The translations under genes and the position numbers were made by a program. From the NCBI GenBank assembly GCA_003255025.1, contig QANY01009406.1, forward strand, positions 310,001 to 374,000: a stretch of 64,000 nt of DNA, in the 5' to 3' direction. A model generated the notes under the pieces. That model had not been told where the DNA came from. It did no database searches and saw only the letters and a program-made list of their open reading frames with translations. This DNA comes from Datisca glomerata (taxonomy: Eukaryota > Streptophyta > Magnoliopsida > Cucurbitales > Datiscaceae). This document shows, one piece after another, positions 12,431 to 24,878 of the stretch; position 1 is the first letter of the stretch; each line of letters begins with the position of its first letter.

Positions 12431-12880
12431 TGACCATTTTTTATTGACATTGATGATTTAAATTTTTTCCATAACATTACAGGAGAACCTGTCTGGCCGA
12501 ATGGAAGAGTTTGAGTAAGATCCTGCGGGCTGGGATATTGACATTGATCAACTCCAATACCTGGTCCTCGACTTGCAGACGAATTTTGGAAGGAGCTGAG
12601 AATAGTCGGATAAGGTTATCTTTCCAATGAATGTGAACCATAGTCATTGGATTGCGGTTGAGCTGGATTTGAATGGCCAGTGTGTTCGTATTTATAACTC
12701 CACAAACACGCCATATCAATGCTCCTTGTACATTGAAATAATGAAACCTTATATGAAGATTGTCCCTTGATTTCTTCAAATGATGAACATTTATGAGAGA
12801 AGACATGAGGTTAAACCCAAAGATGAGTGGAGATATGAGATCATGAAGTATCCACGACAAGAGAATGGCTAAGTGAAAGA

Positions 12881-14760
12881 TTTTGGAATTTGTCCATAAA
12901 TTAGCATGTAATAATGATTTATTTCTATTTAGTTATTTCTCAAACAATTGTATTACTGAATTTTTTATGAATAAATTGAAAGTTTGATTTTAAATTAAAG
13001 CCTGTTTAGAAATTATTCAAGTCCTGGATCTATTATCAACGAAAAAAGATTGAAGACAAAAGCGTCTCCAGACAAACTCTTCTGAAATAGTTCAGAACGA
13101 TATTCATAGTATTAGGATCGACTGGGCAATCGAATGAGATTACGACTATTAGGTTGAACCGTTGGATGTCAGTCTTGGGGAAAAAGAGTGGATACTCAAA
13201 TGATTAACCTAGACATGTTGAATAGACCGGTAATAAATTTATTTAGAGCCCAAAACCGTTTACCTAGCTCTAAATCTGATTGTTACACCTTAAGAGTATT
13301 TTTGTAATCACCTTAATCCTGAGGTGAATACATAACTTGACTTAGTTAGTTACAATCTTTGATATGTCAAATGGGTGAGTTCAAAATGGCGGGCAATAAC
13401 TCAGCTGTTAGAATTATAATTTAATTAAGTAGGAGTTGCGTGATTCACAGATATGAAAATTTGTGGTTGGCTTGCGAAAGCAACAATATCATCTTATATT
13501 TTATTGACAGGTGTGTGAATAAATTATCTTGGCTACGTATTCGATGAAATGAGTTATTGAATAAGACTTGTATTGTACGAGACAAATCACTATAATGTCT
13601 TTTTTATTCACACTCAGAAAAGGAGTTAATAAAATGATAACAAGAGGGATAAAATGATTATTTTACATGTCGCTCTTGTTGCTGATATTTATGATGGTTA
13701 TTATGTTAAAATATTATGCGGAACGTGAAAATAAATAGAGTTTATTTACACAATAGAAAATATAGCGCGCATGGATCGAGAGTTGATTCGATATTGAACC
13801 TATAATGAAGTCGTACAATGTCATGATTGAATAGGTCAGGAATTTATGGAGATAAATTCGCTTTGTATTTGAATCCTAAGCTTTGTTCATGTGGATCCAT
13901 TTGGTATCAAAAATAGCTCGGAGAACAGGAATAGAAAAACGAACTAAGTTGGACTAAAATATGTTTTGGTGTCAATGCATATTTCCTACACCTATATGTG
14001 ATAGGTGATGTCAGTTAAGTTAGTTACGTGTATTGTTGTATTAAATTAATTATTTATTATTTTCTAATTATTAGGTAATTAGTTAAATAAAGTTAATTAA
14101 TTAATTGATAATGATCAATTATATTTATCAATTGAGTTGATGAATTTCAATACAACTAAAATCCAAGGAGATCATGTGATTTTCGACAATAATATATAAT
14201 TAGATGAATTTTTATAAATTTTATAATATGTGGGTATATTTGTAAATACCAAAAATTAACTTTTGAAAATATAAAATATCAATTTGATTGCAAAGAGATA
14301 ATGAATATTAGATACCGTTGTTGTTATCAACACACAATAGAAAGTGAAAAAAGTTTTCTCCTCTCAGTACTATTGCCGCTGAAAATAATCTGCAGAAAAG
14401 AAGATTTGATTTTTCTTCTTCAATCGTTTTGAGAGCCCACACTTAAATTCTTACGTAAAATTCTTCAGAGATATATTTATGAAATTAACGGGTGGTTGTT
14501 GGTGGACCAATTCGCAAATCGTTCATGGAAGAATGCTTGAGAAAGTTCCATCAGTTCAGAAATTCTCCGATACAGAATAAAGGTGAAAAATTATTTTTCC
14601 TTAATCTATTCGTTTTATATCATGCATGCACGATCAAACTAAAATTGGTTTTTAATTATTTAATATGATTAAATAAGTTAAATCAATTTTTTTTTATTTC
14701 TCCTACAAACCGTTCGTGGTTCAAATCTATTTTTCTTTAATTTTTAAAACTGATTGATCC
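12881..14760 (+). repeat. 5' LTR of the large Copia element
   Basis: Begins TTTTGGAATTTG where the 3' LTR has TGTTGGAATATG. It shares long matched blocks with 24879-26712, for example CTCAGTACTATTG-like and ACCGTTCGTGGTTCAAAT near the end. It contains a block near 13545-13620 that is absent from the other LTR. Confidence 0.85.
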
Positions 14761-14767
14761 TAGAAAT

Positions 14768-14779
14768 TGGTATCAGAGC
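14768..14779 (+). other. Primer-binding site, initiator tRNA-Met type
   Basis: TGGTATCAGAGC, the standard plant Copia primer-binding site, lies a few bases after the 5' LTR. Confidence 0.85.
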
Positions 14780-16436
14780 GTTGGTTTAAGATTAATACAT
14801 ATATAAAATTAAAAAGAACGTATCGTGAATTTTATGTATATTGAAATATGTTTGTATGGTAGATTCAAAATTATTTTCAATATGTTTTGTGATTGGATCC
14901 CGAACTATTGGCTCTAGGAGGTTTTGATTTAGAAATTGATTTATGCCGAATTTGAAGCATAGAAATTTATGTAATTTAATTATTGTAATTGTTGTAAATT
15001 TTAAATTCATTGTAAATTCATCGTCGCCAGAAATCGGTCGAATCCGCCGCCTTGAAGTCACCAAACAACCACTAAGAAGACGTCAGGGGACGCTATTGTT
15101 CACAGGCGTACTGTTCACACCGCTATTGTTTATTAACGGTATTGTTCATACTTGTATTGTTCACCGGTAGTGGTGTTCACCGCTTGTCGCCGTTCACAAC
15201 TGCTTCTATGTGTTGTCGCTTGCACGGTATAGTCCTAATCGGATTAGAAAACCCATGGTTTTAGGTAACCTAGGATTTTTTAAATTCAAATTTTGAAATA
15301 TGATTTCAAAATAAATTTTAGTCTCTTATTTAATTTCAAATTAATTTGGTAAATTTTTTAGCCCTTGTATAATTGTCATTTATTTTAAAACTATTTTAAA
15401 AATAAGTTAATTTACTGATTACTTGGTAATTTATTTATCAAAGTAAACAGTAAACATATGTTGGAAAAATAAAATTTTTAAATTGAAAATTATTTTTAAA
15501 AATGATATATTTTGTAAAGTGTTACAACACGGTGGGACAACGTGGAGACGAATGAGCAAATTACAGACGCCATGAAGATTAGTTCATAAATTAATTTGTA
15601 ATTTATTTATTATTCTTTTATGTGTTGTAATTAAAAATTTCTGTGTGCGAGGGGGGGGTGACACTCGGACTCCGGTTCAATTTAATTTATGATTTAATTT
15701 TAATCGCGCATCATCATATAGCATGCCATATCGATTAAAGATATGTCATTATCAAATTATCATTTAGCATGTACATGCAACATTGTAGATTAATTGATAA
15801 TAATAATTATTTAATTACAATGTGAAATTTATAATTGTTATGATTTTAAAATTGGAATTTAAAATTAATAAATGATTTATAAATTCCATCACATTTTTCA
15901 AATTAATAAAAGTTAAGTTTTTTGAAAAACAACCAAAAATCCAATTTTTTTAAAAATAAGTGGGAGGGTCATTTACGTTGAAATGTTCTCAAGGTCTCTA
16001 AAGCAAACTTGATTGTGCCACGAAGAAGGGTTAAAACCGACTATAGCGATCCTCACTTGATGTCAGAAACTTTAGAATAATGTCACTTTGAGTCATCGAG
16101 TTGCTTCAAAAGCTAAGACTCTTAAAGGGAGTAGTGGGGCATGGTCGTCCCATAACAACATTTAAGCTTTGGTTAAACACTTAGATTAAAGCACATTGGA
16201 ATCCCACATTGGGGCAAGTCAATGGAACCAAGGTGACCAAAATCGTTGGTGATTGGTTAAGCTAGATGAGGAGTGTCGATGCAATAGGACATAGTTTGGA
16301 CTTCATCCCTCGATGAGACAAGCTATCATTTTTTTATCGTAACATCATAGAGGAAATATTTTTTTAATTAATTTTAAAATATTTAGTAGTTGCATCAAGT
16401 ATCATACTTTCCTAAACAATTGAGCATTTATTTACA
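14780..16436. other. Copia leader and unassigned sequence
   Basis: Follows the primer-binding site. No gag start is recognisable. Short low-quality repeats (TATTGTTCACCG, TATTGTTCATAC) occur near 15090-15180. The stretch 15960-16320 has no family I recognise. Confidence 0.4.
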
Positions 16437-17157
16437 CTATTTATTCTTTCCAGTAATCATGTCGCTATCCTCTCTCTCAATGATTCTTAACGCGAACAAA
16501 TTCAACGGATCGATATGCAGATGAACCACGAGATCCTCAATCGTCATGTCCTTTCGCTTATGCTTCAAATAACTCTTGAACTCTTTCCAGGACGGTGGCA
16601 GTTTCTCAATCGTAGTAGCCACATGGAACAATTCACTGATTGTCATTCCTTCGTTGATCAGCTCATTGAACATGATCTGGAGTTCTTCAACTTGACAAAC
16701 CACTGTATGTTTGTCATCCATCAGATATTCCAAGAATCGCCCAACGATGAACTTTCTATGTCCCAGCCTCCTCAATCTTATACTTTTTCTCCAACTCTTC
16801 CCATAAATCTTTCGATGTCTTGAACGACGAGTAGACATTATAGAGACTATCTATAAGACCGTTCAAGATGTAGTTTCGACAGGGAAAGTGGGAACGCTTC
16901 CATGCTTACTGGGCAGATATCATTTCCTTAGTGTGTTTTCCAATCGGTGTGACAGGACATTCTTCCTTCAGAATGTCTGCCAGATTGAGTGTCTTCAGAT
17001 AGAACACCATCTTTTGTTAACATCTCTTGAAATCTTCCCCCTTAAACTAATCTGGTTTCTCAGCATGAGGAATAACGTGTGATTTTTCAATGTGAGGAAC
17101 AATGATTGTTTTCTCAACGCGGGGAATAGTCATCATAGCTTCATTATCTTGCTCCAT
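16437..17157 (-). pseudogene. Copia gag fragment (inverted, nested)
   Basis: Minus-strand gag of a second Copia lineage. From a Met codon at 17155-17157, the N-terminal part has EKPD and KRCQQKMVFYLKTLNLA. After a frameshift it continues as FIVGRFLEYLMDDKHTVVCQ and IEKLPPSWKEFKSYLKHKRK, hallmarks of the UBN2 gag domain. It stops at 16437 without zinc knuckle or pol, so the element is cut off there. It follows directly, in the same orientation, from the LTR at 17182-18006. Confidence 0.8.
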
Positions 17158-17181
17158 CGGTTTAAAAATTCATATTTAGAC

Positions 17182-18006
17182 TGTTGGAACCATAGAGCAA
17201 TACTAAAAAGAAAGTACTTGGATTAAATTTCTACAGAATGATTACAACTGAATAATAAAACCTGAACTAATATAGAATAATTAAATGAAAAATTATAGAC
17301 AAAAAAACAGAAATTAAGTCGGCAGAGGCTTGCTGAAACAATGTCCTAAAGATGAATTTTCACCCTCCACAGTTTTCTTGGAGACTACGGTGAACGTCTC
17401 TGCAGGATACAACCACCGTGATCAAAGATGTAGCAAACGAATGCTTCGATCCTTCAGAACTGAACGATATTTCTTTCTCCCTTTGTTGACTCACGGAAAA
17501 ACACTTAAGGAAAATGGATGAAATTGATTTCCACTTTTCCTTCGTAACTACTTAAGAAAAATGGACCAAAAATTGATGCATTTTCTCTTCTGTAATTGAC
17601 GCCAAAAATGGTCTTTTCAAAGGTTTCCACTATGGAATCACATTCTCCCCATATTAAGAGAGAGACGGTTTTTTATCCACTTGGATAAAACCACACCTTC
17701 CCTTAATTACACGAAGGTGGCAATTTCATATGAAACTGCCCCTTCATGGACAAAGGGTAGTCGATGGGCAGTTTCCTTATAAAATTCCCTCTGTACAATG
17801 GACATGTGATATTGACTTGGCTACGTAATTATACACCATCAATTGCTAATACACATCATCAAACATGTATCAAAAAATTGGAGCTCCACCTGACATGTGG
17901 CAGACTTATTTTTCTACTCACATTGTCCTTTTCTTTTAATTTTCATTCACACACTTACACTTAACTTAGCTTTACTTAATAGCATTTAGCTCGATTAGCT
18001 CCAACA
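17182..18006 (-). repeat. LTR of the inverted nested Copia element
   Basis: On the plus strand the block starts TGTTGGAACC and ends CTCCAACA, giving the TGTTGG/CCAACA termini of an LTR. A gag fragment of the same orientation follows it on the minus strand. Its partner LTR is missing. Confidence 0.65.
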
Positions 18007-18475
18007 ATATTAACTTCTTATGACACAAAAAGTTATCATGTGCATTTGATTTCTTAGAGTCATATGTCTCGTGTTAATGGCAATGACTCAACTTTGATTC
18101 GTGTGGAAGTATGGATCCCACGACATTAGTTAAAATGTTCATAAGCTAGTTAGTCCGTACACTTTGAATATAAAAGAGAAAAGTTGTGCATGAGTGACAC
18201 ATCCATTTTTTTATGCGTGTACGACTCTTCTATAAACTTATTTGTAAGCCCGAAATTGCTAATATTTAAAGGTCATTATTTGGGACTTTTAGTTGTAAAG
18301 ATATAATGTAAATGTTTTTCTTTTTGTCAAAGAAGTAAGAGTTGAATTTTATAATTGTAAAAATTATATATAGTTAAGCTTTAGAAAAAAATGGTTAAGT
18401 TTTAGAAACAATAAAAAAAATTAAGATGAGAGAAATAAACTAAAAACCTGATTTTTAGAAGAGAGATGTGATTAC
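18007..18475. other. Unassigned sequence between nested elements
   Basis: No coding or repeat family is recognised between the inverted LTR and the next LTR. Confidence 0.4.
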
Positions 18476-18734
18476 TGTTAGCTGTAATTTAATATCTTTA
18501 TCTCACGCAAAGCCATGTCCATACGAGCTGTTTTTTATCTCTTTATCTCGCTAGTTATAGTTGGCCTTTATAGTTGGATTGTAACTAACTCTTGACTATA
18601 TAGTTCTGTAATAATGGTTTCATTCTTTGAAATAATGTGAAAAATATAAGTATTTTTTCATTGTCTTCCTTCTTTCTTTCCCTTCCTTCGTTTCCTTTCT
18701 CAGCATCATCTTCAAGCTTCTCTAAAAGCTCTCA
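18476..18734 (+). repeat. 5' LTR of a third Copia element (short-LTR type)
   Basis: Starts TGTTAGCTGTAATTTAA and ends AAGCTCTCA just before the primer-binding-like TAGTATCAGAGC. The length of about 260 bp and TGTTAG start fit the short-LTR plant Copia lineage (Retrofit/RE1-like). The pyrimidine-rich stretch before its end fits an R/U5 region. Confidence 0.65.
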
Positions 18735-18765
18735 TAGTATCAGAGCTCTAAAGGACACATCCCTC

Positions 18766-20215
18766 ATGGAAAACCCACCATCTTCAATCTTTCTTCTTTT
18801 TAACATCTGCTATCTGATTTCTATCAGATTGAACTCCACGAATTATGTGCTATGGCGATATCAAATATCCATCATTCTCAAAACTCATGCTCCTTTTGAA
18901 TTCATCAATGGGTGTCATCCCTGCCCATGCAAATATCTGGAAAATGAGAAAGGTGAACCCATAGACAAAATTGATCCAAAATACCAAGCCTGGATTGCAC
19001 AAGATCAAGCGCTCATGACGTTAATCAACGCTACTCTGTCTCAGACTTCTCTCTCCTATGTAGTAGGTTGCAAGACTTCCCAAGAAGCATGGGCTTCCCT
19101 TGAAAGAAGGTACTCCTCCTTGACCCCTTTGAATATTCTGCATCTCAAATCTGAACTGCAGTCACAAAGAAGGACAATGAACTTGTGGATGATTATGTCC
19201 AAAGAATCAAAGAAGCCAGAGACAAACTCTTGGCTGTTTCAGTGAACATTGAGGATGAAGATATCCTCCTTTATACATTGAATGGTCTCTCCTCTGAATT
19301 GGACCATTCGAGACCTCAATAAGAACAAGATCTGAGCCAATTCATCTAGAAGAACTTCATGTTCTTCTCAAGGCAGATGAACAATCTTTGACTGACCAGA
19401 CCAAGAAAAAAGATGTTCAACTACAAACAATGGCAATGGTGGCTAATCACATCAAAGATGGCTCTTCTAATAGAGGAAGAGGCAATAGATTCAGCTCTTT
19501 ACATGGCAATGGGGTAGAAATTCAGGCTATAGAGGTACAGGCAATTTTTGTCCAGGTTTGCTATCCAACCCTAATCTGTATACTTCTCATTTTTCTGCTC
19601 AAAACACCACCTAAAACTACACTGATCAAAGGCCTCAGTGTCAAATCTATGATAAATCTAATCATACTACCATGGATTACTTTCATAGTATGAATTATAC
19701 ATAAGGAAGGCATCCCCTGCCAAACTTCCAACCATGGCAACCACGTTTCCTAGCACCAATCAAGATAACACCAAATAAATATCTTGGCTCTCAGATACTA
19801 GGTGTAATACCCATCTTACCCCTAAACTCTCAAATTTATCATCTTCTAAGGAATACAATGGTGAAGGCACTGTCACTATAGGTAATGGGCAACCCTTGGA
19901 CATCACACACTCAGGTTGTGGTCATATTCTCACTAATAATCATCAATTCTCTCTTAATAACATTCTTTATGTACCTAAACTTACTACTAATCTACTATAT
20001 GTGCATAAATTTTGCAAATATAACAATTGTTTCTTTATCTTTGATGTTGATCAACGTTCGATCTAGGACAAAGCAACAGGGAGAGTTCTCTTCATAGGAC
20101 ATAGTGAGAATGGGTTATACCCCCTGTCAACTTCTGTCCAGGATCACATATCTCAAGCACAACCATCAAGAACTTATGTTTCCTATCTTGGCAGTAAAAT
20201 CTTTACTACCTTATG
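18766..20215 (+). pseudogene. Gag and pre-integrase part of the third Copia element
   Basis: The Met codon at 18766 opens gag, with RLNSTNYVLWRYQISIIL, then WIAQDQALMTLINATLS and a SQEAWASLERRYSS helix: the UBN2-type gag of RE1-like Copia. Frameshifts follow near 19195 and 19300. A degenerate zinc knuckle (CQIYDKSNHTTMDYFH, second Cys replaced by Tyr) sits near 19628-19680. From about 19880 to 20210 a pre-integrase block reads NNILYVPKLTTNLLYVHKFC with TGRVLF and ENGLYPLST. The element ends abruptly near 20215; integrase, reverse transcriptase and 3' LTR are absent. Confidence 0.8.
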
Positions 20216-20579
20216 GCAACCACTTTGCCGGTGCTGGTGCCGAAACTCCTTGACGGAGTTCCTTTTCCTTTCTTCTCCTCGTTCATATCGTGCGTTCTTC
20301 ATCTTCTCGCATGTGGAATTATTACAACATAATATTCAAAATAAGTAAAAATTACAAAAATAAATTCCTATGCCTTAAAACTGGGTTACACAAGATCTAC
20401 GAAAAAAAAGAATAAAGCTTAAACTCAAAAGTCACCATACAATTAACGATTCATCAGTAAACCAACATCTAAAAGATATAATCATTCATTCATTCATACA
20501 TATCAAAATATATATGAATAATACAAGAACACCCACACAATATTTAATGTATACATATATAAAGACCTCTATGATATCA
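20216..20579. other. Unassigned sequence
   Basis: No family recognised. It separates the truncated third Copia element from the inverted LTR fragment. Confidence 0.4.
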
Positions 20580-21395
20580 ATCGTTAGAAATTGAGACGCG
20601 CAGCGGAAGCGGTTTATTTAAAAAATGTATTGATTAAAAAAACAATCGTTTCGCCACAAGGTCCAAAAAACATATTTTTTAACGAAAACACATTTTCTCA
20701 TCGGATCCATTATATATCTATACATTAAATCTAAGACATACAAAAATATAGATTATACCTCTTGTAGTCTATCAAGCGTCCTTGCTAGCAACGAACTGGA
20801 AGTTCCACGAATAACGGACTGCGAGATCCACACTAAGATCTTTCAAGCCAATCCTCAAACACACTAGGACATGTGTGAGCACGTAGAATATTCAAAAATA
20901 TTTTTCTGTCTCTAAAAGTACTCAACACATGAGATCTATAGATTTGGAGGACTTTTCTAAGACACAACTCTGAAAAAGAATTGGACTATTTACAGAGTCT
21001 TTGATTAACATTTTAATCACAGTGAACGTTTCAATCACTTAATCACACATATTTTCAGGCCAATAGAATAATATATATATATATACATATTATAGGTCAA
21101 GGCTAATTAGATTTTAGGGTGTACATAAAATAATAAATTATTTATAAATGTGCCATTACAGTGGGACCCACTGCAATTGGTACAACACTGTAGTGCCATA
21201 TGACACTGCAATTGGTGCAACATTGTAGTGCCACATGGCACTGCAGTATGCCGTGTAGAGTTGTAGTACCTCACAACATTATTGACTCAAGGCACCACTA
21301 TAGTGTCGTGAGGCGCTACAGTGTACCACATGTCACTGTAGTGTCGTGTGACACAACAATAATTCATGTGGTCTAACAAGCCACATGACAATTTT
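20580..21395 (-). repeat. Inverted LTR fragment, same family as the solo LTR at 48792-50956
   Basis: Read on the minus strand, it matches the second half of the LTR at 50130-50950: CTGCGCGTCTC-type end, AATCTAAGATATAC-type block, TCCTCAAACACACTAGGA on the plus strand, and the run of CACTGYAGTG palindromes at about 21150-21370. It is cut at about 21395, where the gag of the large Copia element resumes, so the rest of the LTR is missing. Confidence 0.75.
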
Positions 21396-24300
21396 TCTAA
21401 ATCTATTAGCTCAGGTCGATGGCGAGACTCAAGTGGATATGATCCTAGAGACTTTGCCTAGTACCTTTGAGAACTTTAAGCTTAATTATTTGATGAATAA
21501 GCTGAACTACTCACTTCCTGAGCTTATGAAGAAGCTGCAAGCTGTTGAGACCATGTTTCTGAAGGGCAAGAAGAAATGTGGAAAGGAAAACTTTACTGAA
21601 AGTAGGCCTTCCACCTCTAGCTCTAAGAAGAGAGAAGGGATCCAAGGAAAGTGAGAAAAATAAGCTACCAAAGGTAAGAGCACCGCGAGAGTAGACAAGT
21701 CGAAAAATAAGTGTCATCACTATGGAGCTGCTGGTAATTGGAAACGCAACTGCCCAGAGTATCTCAAAGGGTTGAGATCTAAAGATATAATAATGGTTAC
21801 TAAGTCTTGTTATATAGCTGACTCTACTCTTTCTTAGATTGTAGACTATGTAGTTACTAATCACATTTGTTGCTCCTTGTAGGGGTTCAAAGAAATTAGA
21901 AGGCTTGATGATGGTGAGTTCAGCTTCCGCTAGGCGAATGAAGCACTAGTATCAGCCACATCAGTGTGAACTTTTAAATTATATTTTGATAAAATTTTTA
22001 TTATTTTTCTTTATGTTTATAATGTCCTGAGTTTTGGGAAGAATTTTATTTCTATTGGTGCATTAATTGAGCAAGGATTTGATCTAAAATTCATTGATAA
22101 AGATATTGGTATTTCTAGAAATGAATGCTTAATTACTATGGCACGAATGATTAATAAACGGTATCACGTAAAACCTGTAGTCCCCATGATTATTGAAGTG
22201 AATATCGATTCACATAGGGATATAGTAAAAGGTTAAAGTATGACTCAACCGATCTAACCTATCTGTGGCACTTACATCATAGACATATTTGCTTAGATAG
22301 GATTAAAAGACTTGTGAAGGATGGTCCTTTGCAATTTTTAAGTGTGGGTTCACTACCCACATGTGAATCCTGTATAGAAAGCAAAATGACTAAGAAACAC
22401 TTTTCATCAAAATGTGAAAAGCTACTCAATGCCTTGAATTGATATATAGTTATGTATGTTGGCCATTGAATATCCAAGTAAGAGGAGGTTATGAATACTC
22501 TGTAACATTCACTGACGACTACACACATTTTAGTCATGTTTATCTAATGCATCAAAACTCTGAAACCTTTGAAAAATTCAAAGAATATAAGGCCTTAGTT
22601 GAAAAGTAATTAGAAAAATAAATCTAAACACTATGATCTGATCGTGGTGGAGAGTACTTGCTATGAGAGTTCAAGGACTTTCTTAAGGAAGAATGTATTC
22701 TTTCTCAGCTTATAGCACCTGGTACGCCACAGCAAAATTGCGTGTCAGAGAGAAGGAACCGAACTCTAGTGGATATGGTTAAATCTATGATGAGTTACTC
22801 ATCTCTCCCAGATTTATTCTAGGTATATGCCTTACTAACAGAGGCATATATTCTGAATCAAGTTCCGTCAAAGATGATTCTTGGTACACCATATGAAAGA
22901 TAGTATGGGTGAAAGTCATCCGTTCGCCTGAATATGGGGTTGTCCAGCACATGTTCTAAGATAGAAGACAATCAAGTTGGTCAGTCTTTCAGAATTGTTC
23001 ATGTTTGTAGGATATCCTATGTGAACGAAGGGTAATATCTTCTATAGTACGACTGACAAGAAAACATTCTTTAGCACAAATGCTTGTTTTCTTGAAAAAG
23101 ATTCTATTAAAAGTGTACAACCGAGAAACATAGTTGTTCTAGAAAAATTATTGAGTGGGAGAACATCGACTCCCCATTAGAAATTGTTTCTGATTCAATA
23201 TTGGAAGAACCACGATAGGAGCCAGAGTTTATGGAGCCTCGACGTAGTGGGAGAGTTGTGAGACAACTTGAAAGGTACATGTCCTATGGAGAAGCTTTGA
23301 CAACTGTCTCAAACAAGGACCTAGATGAACCAATCTCTTACTCGAAGGCCATGGCTGATTCTGAAATAAACTTATGGCAAGAAGTCATATAAACTTGTAG
23401 GTCCTCCTGAAGGGATAAAACCCGTAGGATATAAATGGATCTATACGGAGAAAAGAGGTTCGGATGGGCATATAGAGACATACAAAGCTAGGCTAGTAGC
23501 CAAGAGCTACACCCAATAGGAAGGTATACACTACAAGGATACCTTCTCACTAGTAGCCATACATAAATCCATCCAAATTATTTTGTCCATTATTGCTGCC
23601 CTTGATTATGAAATCTTGCAAATGGACGTCAAATCTTCCTTTTTGAGTGGCGATCTTGAAGAGTGCGTTTCTATGGCTCAACCAGATGGGTTAATAGAGA
23701 AAGGCCAAGAGGTCAAAGTTTATGAACTATAGACATCCATTTATGGACTTAAGCAACCGTCATGGTCGTGGAATATGAGATTCGATGAAATTGTTAAGAA
23801 CTATGATTTTGAACAGTTGGTTGAAAAACCCTGTGTGTATAAGTTGATACACGAAGGGGAGGTGATTTTTCTAGTCTTGTATGTAGATGATATTCTACTC
23901 ATTGGGAATGTTGTAAGAAAATTGTCTGATGTCAATTTTTGGCTTGCAAAGCAATTTGACATGAAAGATCTTGGAGAAACTGTATTTGTCTTAGGTATTC
24001 AGATCTTTAAAAATCGAAAGAACAGACAATCGGCACCTTTTCAAGTATCTTATATTGATAAAGTGTTGGATCATTTCATTATGCAAAACTCCAAGGAGAG
24101 ATTTCTTTCCTTTAGACATGGAGTCAGCCTCTTCAAGGAGCAGTCTCCTAAGACTCCTCAAAAAGAGGAAGACAAGAGAAAGATACCCTATGCCTCAGCC
24201 GTAGGAAGCCTCATTTATGCGATGCTTTGCACTAGACCTAATATTTGCTATGTCATGGGCGTAGTAAGTTATTTCCAATCTAATTCTAAAATCGAGCATT

Positions 24301-24800
24301 GGAATGCTATCAAGCATATCCTTAAGTATCTTAAGAGAACAATGAATTACATGCTTGTATATTCAGTTAGTGTTTTGAATATGATAGGGTATATGTTCTA
24401 ACTTTCAAGCTGATAAGGACTCCAGGAGGTCCACTTCAGTATCGGTGTTCATCTTGAATGGTGGAGCAGTTGTATGGAGAAATATCAAGCAATCTTCCAT
24501 CGCTGATTCTACCATGGAAGCTGAATATATGAAAGCTTGTGAAGTTACAAACGAGGTTGTATGGCTTAGGAAGTTCTTGAAGACTCTGAAAGTTGTTCCA
24601 GACGTTGACAAGCCCATGACATTTTATTATGATGACAGTGGGGCTGTAGCAAATTCTAAGGAACCTAGAAGTAATAAGAGATTCAAACACATAAAACGTA
24701 AGTACTACTTGATTAGAGAGATTTTTTAGTGTGGAGACGTTGTGGTTATGCATATTTTGACGGTCAACAACCTGACAGATCTATTCACGAAGACTTTAAG
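21385..24800 (+). pseudogene. Gag-pol remnant of the large Copia element
   Basis: Domains in order: gag tail (GETQVDMILETLPSTFENFK, 21415-21480); zinc knuckle KCHHYGAAGNWKRNC (about 21709) with two ligands changed; protease, where the expected DSGA reads DYVV (about 21840); integrase with ESCIESKMTK, FTDDYTHFSHVY (22513 onward) and SDRGGEY (about 22640); reverse transcriptase with YKARLVAKSYTQ, QMDVKSSFLSGDLEE and the catalytic YVDDILL (YVDD at 23879-23890); and RNase H with SSIADSTMEAEYMKACE and RFKHIKRKYYLIREI (24490-24729). In-frame stops interrupt gag, protease, integrase and the N-terminal half of reverse transcriptase; the C-terminal half is open over 23775-24401. It cannot be translated as a polyprotein. 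Confidence 0.9.
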
Positions 24801-24878
24801 CAGTAAAGCTTTTTATGGTCATCTGGAGGTCTTGCGGATAAGAGATTGTACACGCCTAGTTTAGTCTAAGTGAGAGAA

